DNA of 64,000 bases from an uncultured Sulfitobacter sp. (lineage in GTDB: Bacteria > Pseudomonadota > Alphaproteobacteria > Rhodobacterales > Rhodobacteraceae), in the NCBI RefSeq assembly GCF_947497275.1, contig NZ_CANMFS010000001.1:248001-312000 (forward strand), written 5' to 3'. The notes beneath the pieces were generated by a model. The model was not told the origin of the DNA. It ran no database searches and saw nothing but the letters and a program-made list of their open reading frames with translations. Positions 49,126-56,840 of the stretch are shown here, in pieces; within the stretch, counting starts at the first letter, position 1; each line of letters starts with the position of its first letter. Both the position numbers and the translations under genes were made by a program.

Positions 49126-49554
49126 GTGGATTTGAACCAGATCAATGCAACATTGGAAACATGCGCGTTCGAAGCGGCGTGGATGGTGTGGGTGGAACTG
49201 GCGGAGCGTGATGATGCAAGAGTGCGCGAGGCGGTGACCGAAGCGGTTGGGCTGAGCTATGGAAACTATAAAGGGGTCTCGTTCGAAAGCGGGCCCGGCA
49301 TGCAATTTTTCCAACCGATGGAAGGGTCGGTGATGGGGGACGCAGGGCGCACGGTAGAAATGCCTGTGCGGGTGCTGACGTTTTGCGTACCGCGTGATAC
49401 GGCAACGCTGGCGCTTGCGGTGGAGGCGGTGCGCAACAGCCATTCCTATGAGGAGCCGGTGATTACCGTTCTGGAGGTGCTTGCTTGTCGCGCCGACGAC
49501 AGGAGTCAGCGCGACAATCCTAACAGATGGTGGAACCGTGGGTTTTCGGAATAG
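49126..49554 (+). CDS. Small protein with a NIF3/CutA-like C-terminal motif
   Basis: A 142-residue protein started by a GTG after TAGGAG. The end of the fold, AVEAVRNSHSYEEPVITVLE, contains the H-x-Y-E-E-P motif seen in the extra ferredoxin-like domain of NIF3/YqfO proteins and in CutA-like proteins. The rest is not recognised. It is divergent from the WYL regulator and convergent with gatB, three bases away. Function unknown; it is the obvious target of the regulator. Confidence 0.7.
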   Translation: MDLNQINATLETCAFEAAWMVWVELAERDDARVREAVTEAVGLSYGNYKGVSFESGPGMQFFQPMEGSVMGDAGRTVEMPVRVLTFCVPRDTATLALAVEAVRNSHSYEEPVITVLEVLACRADDRSQRDNPNRWWNRGFSE

Positions 49555-49557
49555 CGG

Positions 49558-51069
49558 TTACTCCGCCAGCTTCTTGGCCACCAGTTCGTTGACCGCCTTG
49601 GGGTTGGCCTTGCCGCCGGTGGCTTTCATCACCTGACCGACGAACCAGCCGGCAAGTTTCGGGTTTTCGCGGGCCTTCGCAACCTGTTCGGGATTGGCGG
49701 CGATGATCTCATCCACGGCGGCTTCGATCGCGCCCGTATCGGTGACTTGCCTCAGGCCCTCGGTCTCGACGATCTCGGCAGGGTCCCGTCCGGTGGTATA
49801 GGTGATCTCGAACACATCTTTCGCGATCTTGCCTGAAATCGCGTCGGAGGCGATCAGGTCGATCACGCCGCCGAGTTGCGCAGGGCTGACGGGCGATCCC
49901 GAGATGTCTTTCTCGTCTTTCTTCAACCGGCCGAAAAGCTCATTGATGACCCAGTTCGCGGCGATTTTGCCGTCACGTCCCTGTGCCACTGCTTCGAAAT
50001 AGTGGGCCGAATCCAGATCCGCTGTCAGTACGGATGCGTCGTAATCCGAAAGACCAAAATCACTGATAAACCGGGCCTTCTTGGCGTCGGGGAGCTCGGG
50101 CAAGCTGGCTTCGATCTCATCCACCCAGGCCTGTTCGATCTCCAGAGGCAGCAGATCGGGATCGGGGAAGTAGCGGTAGTCATGCGCTTCTTCCTTCGAC
50201 CGCATGGAGCGGGTTTCCTGTTTGTCGGGATCGAACAGCCGCGTCTCCTGCGTAACCTCGCCGCCCGCCTCGACGATCGCGATCTGACGTTTGGCTTCGA
50301 CTTCGATCGCTTGCTGGATAAAGCGCATGGAGTTCATGTTCTTGATCTCGCAGCGAGTGCCGAGATGGGAAAAATCGCCCGTCGCCTTGTATTTTTCGTA
50401 CTGCCCCGGCGCGCAGATCGAGACGTTCACATCCGCGCGCATCGCACCCGATTGCATGTCGCCGTTGCAGGTGCCCAGATAGCGCAGGATCTGGCGTAGT
50501 TTTGCAAGATAGGCGGCGGCTTCTTCGGGGCCGCGAATGTCAGGGCGCGAGACAATTTCCATGAGCGCGACACCGGTCCGGTTGAGATCGACGAACGACA
50601 TGTTGGGGTCCATGTCGTGAATGGATTTGCCCGCGTCCTGTTCGATGTGGATCCGTTCGACTCCAACAAGGCGCGCGGTACCGTCGCCCATCTCGACCAA
50701 TACTTCGCCTTCGCCCACGATGGGGTGGTAGAGTTGAGAGATCTGATAGCCCTGCGGCAGATCGGGATAAAAGTAATTCTTGCGGTCGAAAGCGGAGAAC
50801 AAATTGATCTTGGCCTTGAGGCCCAGACCGGTGCGCACGGCTTGCTCCACACAGAACTCGTTGATCACCGGCAACATGCCAGGCATCGCCGCATCGACAA
50901 ACGCGACGTTGGAATTCGGCTCGGCGCCGAACCTGGTAGAGGCCCCCGAAAACAGCTTCGAGTTGGAAGAGACCTGCGCATGGACTTCCATGCCGATGAC
51001 TAGCTCCCAATCTTGCTTGGCGCCGGCAATGGTGCGGACTTTGGGAGTGTCATAGTTGAGGTCGAGCAT
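49558..51069 (-). CDS. gatB: Aspartyl/glutamyl-tRNA(Asn/Gln) amidotransferase subunit B
   Basis: A 503-residue subunit of GatCAB, which turns Glu-tRNA(Gln) and Asp-tRNA(Asn) into the correct aminoacyl-tRNAs. Motifs: [20 protein letters not shown] (start of the catalytic cradle), [31 protein letters not shown] and [20 protein letters not shown], then [17 protein letters not shown]. The YqeY-like tail ends with [20 protein letters not shown]. gatA and gatC are not nearby. Confidence 0.97.
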   Translation of the reverse strand: MLDLNYDTPKVRTIAGAKQDWELVIGMEVHAQVSSNSKLFSGASTRFGAEPNSNVAFVDAAMPGMLPVINEFCVEQAVRTGLGLKAKINLFSAFDRKNYFYPDLPQGYQISQLYHPIVGEGEVLVEMGDGTARLVGVERIHIEQDAGKSIHDMDPNMSFVDLNRTGVALMEIVSRPDIRGPEEAAAYLAKLRQILRYLGTCNGDMQSGAMRADVNVSICAPGQYEKYKATGDFSHLGTRCEIKNMNSMRFIQQAIEVEAKRQIAIVEAGGEVTQETRLFDPDKQETRSMRSKEEAHDYRYFPDPDLLPLEIEQAWVDEIEASLPELPDAKKARFISDFGLSDYDASVLTADLDSAHYFEAVAQGRDGKIAANWVINELFGRLKKDEKDISGSPVSPAQLGGVIDLIASDAISGKIAKDVFEITYTTGRDPAEIVETEGLRQVTDTGAIEAAVDEIIAANPEQVAKARENPKLAGWFVGQVMKATGGKANPKAVNELVAKKLAE

Positions 51070-51180
51070 CGGAAGCGCCTTCTCTAGGTTGATTATCGTC
51101 GGTTTAGCGGGGGGGGATCACGGGAGCAAGAGGTGGCGAACCCTTCAGGCTCTGCTGCGTAGGCCGATCGGAGCCGTGCG

Positions 51181-52212
51181 TTAGACACGACAGGACTGTG
51201 CACGCGGCTGCGGTGCGGTGAAGGGGCCGTTCAAGTGCCGCATCAACAAAAGTGCCTCTTTCATTTTCAGAACATGCCTCGCGGTGGAAAAGGTCCCGCC
51301 ATCAACCGTCATCGAGCCGTGCAGGGCTCGAAAAGCGGGATCGCCACCAAGCGAATGCCCTGTCTCGTCTCCGAGATACAGGCTCTCGCACGCGGCGCCC
51401 TCGGCCCACACAACGTGATGTTGTTCGAGCAATACGTGGACATATTTGATCCGCGAGGTCGGAACGATGCGTATGTCATGGTCGTTTACGCATGCTTTTG
51501 CGGGCACAAACACTTCGTCATGACCGAAATAATATTGCGCAAGCGGCGATTTTATCAACATGCGGTGTTGTTGCGACACGCGCAGGGGGGCGGAATTTCC
51601 GATTGTGCCGCGCTCGAATACAACTGGTGCATTCTTTCCGGTTGCCGAACAGAAGCGTTGGCCTGCCCAAAGAATTGCCAGATCGCCGCTGTCTTTGGTG
51701 GATACCAGATCGCCGGCCCGCAAGGTATCGACAGTTCTAGGTCCCAAGGGGGTTTTCAGGCGCGTCGCGGATGCGAAACAGATGTACCGGTGATCATAGG
51801 AGGCATCCATGTCTTCGGTGTAGAATTGCGGCTCCTTCGACGAGTTGAAGTTATTGTCGTACCATTCTTCGGCGTCAAAACCCGGAGTCCATATAATTTG
51901 GGCGGGTGCGCCGTTTTCATCGACCCCTTCGAACACGATGATACCGGTGCCGTTCCCGTCGGGTGACGGATCAGAACGGATAACTACGGCATCCGTCAAC
52001 GCCTTGTTGCCGCCCTGTCCGCTCCAGGAAACATCGTAAACATCCCCAATTTCAAAGAGCCGCGGGTCCTCATCGCCTGCTTTCATGGTGATACGCAGGT
52101 TTACGGAGTCTTTAGGCGATCCGTCGAAGGTCGATGAGTTCGCAGTTGTACCGACGTTACCGCCCGTAGACACTGCAAATTCATTGTCCACTCCCTCGAT
52201 TGTAAACGGCAT
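51181..52212 (-). CDS. Hint (hedgehog/intein) domain protein
   Basis: A 343-residue protein. Residues 1-140 are a glycine- and aspartate-rich beta-type region with no signal peptide. From C145 (CFASATRLKTPLGPRTVDTL, then RAGDLVSTKDSGDLAILWAG) it is a Hint domain with the block-B-like PLRVSQQHRMLI and FVPAKACVN. These proteins are common in Rhodobacterales and resemble the autoprocessing part of hedgehogs and inteins. The intein-ending His-Asn is absent, so splicing is not expected; cleavage at C145 is possible. GGGGAAG supports the start. Confidence 0.85.
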   Translation of the reverse strand: MPFTIEGVDNEFAVSTGGNVGTTANSSTFDGSPKDSVNLRITMKAGDEDPRLFEIGDVYDVSWSGQGGNKALTDAVVIRSDPSPDGNGTGIIVFEGVDENGAPAQIIWTPGFDAEEWYDNNFNSSKEPQFYTEDMDASYDHRYICFASATRLKTPLGPRTVDTLRAGDLVSTKDSGDLAILWAGQRFCSATGKNAPVVFERGTIGNSAPLRVSQQHRMLIKSPLAQYYFGHDEVFVPAKACVNDHDIRIVPTSRIKYVHVLLEQHHVVWAEGAACESLYLGDETGHSLGGDPAFRALHGSMTVDGGTFSTARHVLKMKEALLLMRHLNGPFTAPQPRAQSCRV

Positions 52213-52373
52213 CTCATCTTCCCCTTTTCCGTAGGGGTATCGGAACTGCCGGCTAAGATCGCGTTAAGCGGCCGTGGGTGTTGTCGTTCAAGTTCTAATG
52301 AACAGGTCCGCGAAATGCCTGAACGCGGACCCGGCTAAGGCGCTCTACCTGTCAAGCGGCCGAGCGCGGAGTA

Positions 52374-53591
52374 TTATCCAATGACGTTATGCGCGGGGCC
52401 ATAGGGAAAGCCGGTGATATTTTGCGGGCCCGTCTGATCCAGCACCACGATATCATGCTCACGGTATCCGCCTGCACCGGGCGTTCCCTGTGGCACCCAA
52501 AGCATCGGTTCCATAGACACGACCATGCCGGGTTCCAGCACGGTGTCGATGTCCTCGCGCAATTCCAGCCCCGCTTCACGACCGTAGTAGTGCGACAGGA
52601 TGCCGAAAGAGTGTCCGTAGCCGAACGAGCGATACTGCAGCACGCCTTGCTGTGCCAGAAAACGGTTGATCTCGTCGCAGATCGCCGCACAGGTGATGCC
52701 GGGTTTGATCAGCGAAAGCCCCAGTTCATGCGCGGCGATGTTCGTTTGCCACAGCTTGAGGCTGGCGGGATCCGGATCGCCCAGAAAAAGGGTGCGTTCC
52801 AGTGCCGTATAATAGGCTGAAATCATCGGGAAGGTGTTGAGGCTGAGGATGTCGCCGGGCTCCAACATGCGGGTGGTAACCGGGTTGTGCGCGCCGTCCG
52901 TGTTGAGACCGGACTGGAACCAGACCCAAGTATCGCGCAACTCCGATAAGGGATGACTGCGCGCGATTTCACGTTCCATCGTATCGCGCCCCGCCATCGC
53001 CACATCGATTTCGCGGACGCCAGCGTGAATGGCATCGCGGATCGCTGCGCCACCCAGATCGGCAATGCGCGCGCCTTCGCGGATCAAGGCGATCTCGGCG
53101 GAAGATTTGATCAAGCGTGCCTGCATCGTAGCTGCGGCGACATCATTCACCGACGCCGGCTCAAGATACGTCTGCAACGCCTCATACATCGAAAGTGTCA
53201 GGTGATCCCCCTCCACGCCGAGACGCCGGCCCGTGCTGGCCAGGGAGGTAACAGCGCGCCAGTAGTTGTCGCGCTGCCAGTCGGTGTAGATCACATTATC
53301 ACAATGGCTGCGCCGCCACGGTTGCCCGCCGTCGATATTCGCGCTGACCGTGGTGCAGGCATCATGCGTGACGACGCAACCATAGGGCCGACCGAACGCG
53401 CAATACAGGAAACCCGAATAATACGCGATATTGTGCATGGAGGTAAGAAGGACTGCGTCCAGGTCCATCCTCGCCATAATACCACGCAGCGCGGCGAGCC
53501 TGTCGTCGTATTCCGCCTGCGAAAACGGCAAGGCCGCCTTGTCGCCATTGTGGCTGGTGAAGGTTTGCGCGCGGTCAAAGGGGTTTTGCAT
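52374..53591 (-). CDS. Creatinase (creatine amidinohydrolase)
   Basis: A 405-residue M24-fold enzyme that hydrolyses creatine to sarcosine and urea. Length and sequence track along Pseudomonas creatinase from end to end: SMHNIAYYSGFLYCAFGRPY, SANIDGGQPWRR, YTDWQRDNYW, WFQSGLNTDGAHNPVTTR (catalytic histidine), FPMISAYYTALERTLFLGD, FGYGHSFGILSHYYGREAGL and the end GAGGYREHDIVVLD. The metal ligands of true aminopeptidases are replaced, as in creatinase. GAGGA precedes the ATG. No creatininase or sarcosine oxidase gene is adjacent, so the rest of the pathway must be elsewhere. Confidence 0.9.
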   Translation of the reverse strand: MQNPFDRAQTFTSHNGDKAALPFSQAEYDDRLAALRGIMARMDLDAVLLTSMHNIAYYSGFLYCAFGRPYGCVVTHDACTTVSANIDGGQPWRRSHCDNVIYTDWQRDNYWRAVTSLASTGRRLGVEGDHLTLSMYEALQTYLEPASVNDVAAATMQARLIKSSAEIALIREGARIADLGGAAIRDAIHAGVREIDVAMAGRDTMEREIARSHPLSELRDTWVWFQSGLNTDGAHNPVTTRMLEPGDILSLNTFPMISAYYTALERTLFLGDPDPASLKLWQTNIAAHELGLSLIKPGITCAAICDEINRFLAQQGVLQYRSFGYGHSFGILSHYYGREAGLELREDIDTVLEPGMVVSMEPMLWVPQGTPGAGGYREHDIVVLDQTGPQNITGFPYGPAHNVIG

Positions 53592-53757
53592 GGTGCATCC
53601 TCGTCTTTAAAGCCGGGGTCTGCGTCATGCACAACCCGGAGATACATCCGGGCGTTCAGGACAATGCTGCGCGGTTGCGCAGATGATGTGGGTCTGGTTC
53701 CGCGCGACGCCATCGCACGGCACATCGCAGTCAGTTAGCGGATGACCTGGGCGCGGG

Positions 53758-55134
53758 TCAAGTGGCCATCGTCACAGCGCCCTTTTCGGTAAAAACGATG
53801 CGATTGCCCTGATCGATTTCATGGCGGAACAGACCGACGATGATGCGCATCGCGTCGTCATGGCCCGCACGGGCGAACCGCGCTGCCGAAGAGACCCTTA
53901 GATTGTTGACAAATCCCTGTGCGGCATGAGCCCAGATCATCGGGTGCAACTCGGTCAGGTGCTCTCGTACAATCCAGTCCGCGCAGTCGGCGATTTGCGC
54001 GCGGGTATAGTCGGCGGCGTCATTGCCGGAAAATGCCTGCCCCATCGTGTTGGCGCAGTAGGCCGCAAGCAGATTTGCGGTATGCGGTTCGGGCCGGCGG
54101 CGGACGATATCGCGCAGCCCCTCGATGAAGAACGGAAGATCGAGACGCGCGCAGGCTTCGTCATCGACCGAGATCGCGTCGAACATGACCCAGGCATAGC
54201 CACCGGCGCCCCAAACGTTCTGTGTGCGTGCGGCAGTACGGCGAGCCTCAAGTTCCAGACCGGGATAGGAGCCGTACCAGCGCGGCAGCATATGCGTGCC
54301 CAGCGTGCGATAGGGGGCGGTGTTGTGCGGATTGAGATCGATCAGAGCTTCGTAGCGGTCCGCCACCCGTTGCGCGCTGCTGCTGTTGCCACGCAACAGG
54401 CTACAGATGGTCTGTGCCAGCAGCGGCGACTGGCTGGCACGGGATTTGAAAGGCGAGATGATGTCGCGGGCGCGGGCGAAATGGGCCTCGAAGGCCTCGC
54501 GGTTGCGAGGCGCGATCTCGACATCCCATCCGATGCCGCGCCAGGCCCACGCAAGATCCATATGCGCCTGCGCGACGATGCAGGCGACTACATGGTTTCC
54601 CGAATGATCCGCGAGAACGTATTCAAGCGATTCGATCCCACGCAGCAAAGGGGCGTCGTGGTCGGGTTCGCGGTCGATCAATGCATGCTCCACCGCGAGA
54701 ACGACGTCTGCGCGCGCGCCGAATGCCATCAACTCCGCCACCGGCATACCGCCCGGCGTCATTGATCGACGTTTGTCTGCGTGTGAAATCATCTCCGACA
54801 GTTCGTCCCATTTTTCTTGGCGCACCAACCGCAGCGCGCTGTTCTGATGGGCATCGCGCGTGCGTTCTTCGAGGGTCGGATCAGGGCAGGGGATCGACAA
54901 CCGGTCGAGAACGGCAGGCGTGCGTAGAGGATTTTGCGCTGCTGCATCGAAAGGGAGTACCGGCTGCGCGCTTTGCTTGGGGGTGGACTTGGCCACGGCG
55001 GTGGGGCGGCGCTTGCGCTTGAGCGGGCGCAGAGGCTGAAGGGCCTGTGTCGAAGTGACCTGTGTTTGATCGCACAGCGGAGGTCGACCCGCTTTGCGTG
55101 TGATCCTGGCAATCAGGCTCGACATCAGATCCAT
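53758..55134 (-). CDS. Uncharacterised 458-residue alpha-helical protein
   Basis: The start at 55134 (MDLMSSLIARITRKAG) has GGAGGA upstream; an earlier in-frame ATG lacks a site. Residues 25-75 are basic and low in complexity (PLRPLKRKRRPTAVAKSTPK), and the rest is alpha-helical and rich in alanine, with TPR-like spacing (DLAWAWRGIGWDVEIAPRNR, QRVADRYEALIDLNPHNTAP, YRTLGTHMLPRWYGSYPGLE). No catalytic motif or known domain is recognised. It shares a 250-base upstream gap with the divergent transglycosylase. Confidence 0.75.
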   Translation of the reverse strand: MDLMSSLIARITRKAGRPPLCDQTQVTSTQALQPLRPLKRKRRPTAVAKSTPKQSAQPVLPFDAAAQNPLRTPAVLDRLSIPCPDPTLEERTRDAHQNSALRLVRQEKWDELSEMISHADKRRSMTPGGMPVAELMAFGARADVVLAVEHALIDREPDHDAPLLRGIESLEYVLADHSGNHVVACIVAQAHMDLAWAWRGIGWDVEIAPRNREAFEAHFARARDIISPFKSRASQSPLLAQTICSLLRGNSSSAQRVADRYEALIDLNPHNTAPYRTLGTHMLPRWYGSYPGLELEARRTAARTQNVWGAGGYAWVMFDAISVDDEACARLDLPFFIEGLRDIVRRRPEPHTANLLAAYCANTMGQAFSGNDAADYTRAQIADCADWIVREHLTELHPMIWAHAAQGFVNNLRVSSAARFARAGHDDAMRIIVGLFRHEIDQGNRIVFTEKGAVTMAT

Positions 55135-55384
55135 AGAAGGGTCCTCCGGACAGGCGTTGGTGATGCCGGACAGAATGGCCGTGCATTGGGGCGCGATAAT
55201 GGCGCGCAAGGGGAGATGATAAGAAGCCGTCGCAAGGCAGGTGGCGCGATTGCGTCAACAGACGTCCGATGCAGAGACAATGCGCGCGCGAAGACGGGAT
55301 TGGCCTCCCGATGTGCACACTCTTGCCGATCGCGCGGACACGGCCGCTTGTCAGCCGGGGTATGTCCGGCTCATACTTAGGCGT

Positions 55385-56191
55385 ATGAGACTGTATTTCA
55401 TTCTGACGATCTGCGGATTGCTTCCCGCCATCTGCAACGCTGATGCATTAAAGGCCTATCGCCCGCCCGAGCGCGCTGTCCTGCTCGCGCCACCGGTTCC
55501 GTCGGATCCAGCGGTGGGTCCGTCGCTGCGCGTGACCGCCGTTCCGCCGTATGGCCAGGTGCGACCCTTCGCGCGGCCCACGCAGCTTCCGCGCACGCGT
55601 TGGCAGCACATGTCAGGGAACGCGCTCTGGACGCGCGCCGCGCTGTCGGCACTCAAGGATCATGGCAAACCGCTGGTCGACAGCGTGCCACGCGATATCG
55701 AGCACTGGTGTCCCGCGTATGCGCGCAACGGTGAAGCGCTTCGTCGGGCATTCTGGGTCGGGTACATGTCGGCGCTTGCAAGGCACGAAAGCACCTATAA
55801 GCCTTGGGCTGTCGGCGGCGGTGGAAAATGGTTCGGTTTGCTGCAAATTCTGCCTGCGACGGCACGGGGGTACAAATGTCGGGCGGGCAACGGCGAGGCG
55901 CTCAAGAACGGTGCGGCAAATCTGAGCTGTGCGGTGCGCATCATGGCGCATACGGTACCGCGAGACGGTGTCATCCACGGGCGCGACAGCCGGTGGCGCG
56001 GCGTGGCCGCAGATTGGGGGCCAATGCGCAGTTCGGGCAAACGTCGCGAGATCGCCGGCTGGCTGAAACGGCAGAATTACTGCAAGCTGCCCAATGACCT
56101 GCGTCCCAAGGTACGGCCGGCGGCGTGGACGAAAGCGCCGCCGCAGGGCGGCGCTGCCTCCGGCGGGGATACTTCCAGCCAAAAGAAATAG
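55385..56191 (+). CDS. Secreted lytic transglycosylase (SLT domain)
   Basis: A 268-residue protein. The signal peptide MRLYFILTICGLLPAICNA is cut before DA, which also supports the start at 55385. The SLT lysozyme-like domain holds the catalytic glutamate E135 in LARHESTYKPWAVG, then GLLQILPATARGY and the late NLSCAVRIMAHTV. Such enzymes cut the MurNAc-GlcNAc bond to form 1,6-anhydro ends. A proline-rich stretch precedes the domain and a charged tail follows it. It ends eight bases from a convergent membrane protein gene. Confidence 0.88.
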   Translation: MRLYFILTICGLLPAICNADALKAYRPPERAVLLAPPVPSDPAVGPSLRVTAVPPYGQVRPFARPTQLPRTRWQHMSGNALWTRAALSALKDHGKPLVDSVPRDIEHWCPAYARNGEALRRAFWVGYMSALARHESTYKPWAVGGGGKWFGLLQILPATARGYKCRAGNGEALKNGAANLSCAVRIMAHTVPRDGVIHGRDSRWRGVAADWGPMRSSGKRREIAGWLKRQNYCKLPNDLRPKVRPAAWTKAPPQGGAASGGDTSSQKK

Positions 56192-56199
56192 CCTTCGGG

Positions 56200-56634
56200 T
56201 TATCCCATCAACGAAAAGTGGTGTCGTTGAAACGCGATACCGGCGCGATCGGCGGCCTTTTCGATCGCGGCAGCGGAGGGCGTTGCGGGATAGGGGACCC
56301 GGATCTTGCGGCCTGACGGACGGACGACAGTGAGCCGGACAGACATGTCCAGCCGCGTGTCGAGACGCAGATGATCAATTTCGGATACGGCAATCTGCGC
56401 CCGCTGGCGGCCCGCGCGCCATACCAGTGTTTTGTCGTCGAGATGAAATGAGGCCACCGGATTGGTGATGAGGTCGTAAACCGCGGGCAGTGTGAACAGC
56501 CATAGCACCATTAGGACGAGCAGGGCCGCATCGATCAGGATGTAGGCCGCAAGAAGGGTTGCCCAGGACAGAAGAACGACAAATACGGTTGCGGGACATC
56601 TTCCGCGGTTTTCAAAGAAGAGTGGCAGTGTCAT
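56200..56634 (-). CDS. Membrane protein of unknown function (third gene of the pepN unit)
   Basis: A 144-residue protein with a two-helix membrane hairpin (VFVVLLSWATLLAAYILIDA, then LLVLMVLWLFTLPAVYDLIT) and a cytoplasmic beta-type domain (VWRAGRQRAQIAVSEIDHLR, RLTVVRPSGRKIRVPYPA), a layout similar to bacterial PH-like membrane proteins (DUF2244-like or YdbT-like). The ATG at 56634 overlaps the stop of the 69-residue gene (ATGA); a longer reading from 56742 is not favoured. Confidence 0.75.
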   Translation of the reverse strand: MTLPLFFENRGRCPATVFVVLLSWATLLAAYILIDAALLVLMVLWLFTLPAVYDLITNPVASFHLDDKTLVWRAGRQRAQIAVSEIDHLRLDTRLDMSVRLTVVRPSGRKIRVPYPATPSAAAIEKAADRAGIAFQRHHFSLMG

Positions 56635-56840
56635 GCGGTGTGGAAGATGCGGGTCAGTGCGGTCCCGACATACGGGGGCATTTTGTGCGATTCGCCAGCT
56701 CCCGCCACGCCAAGTGCAGTAGGGCACGCGTTGGACCCGCAAAGATCAGGCCATAGAGCATCCAAGGCGTCTTCCGTCATCTGTCGTATATGCCTAGCCA
56801 GGCACTCGGCCGCACGCAGGAGGGTTAGGCGCGGCTTCAT
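56631..56840 (-). CDS. Small 69-residue protein between pepN and the membrane protein
   Basis: MKPRLTLLRAAECLARHIRQ opens the protein; three cysteines (ECL, LCGSNAC) and no membrane segment follow. The start overlaps the pepN stop and the stop overlaps the next start, both as ATGA, which is the main reason to accept it as real. No family is recognised. Confidence 0.6.
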   Translation of the reverse strand: MKPRLTLLRAAECLARHIRQMTEDALDALWPDLCGSNACPTALGVAGAGESHKMPPYVGTALTRIFHTA

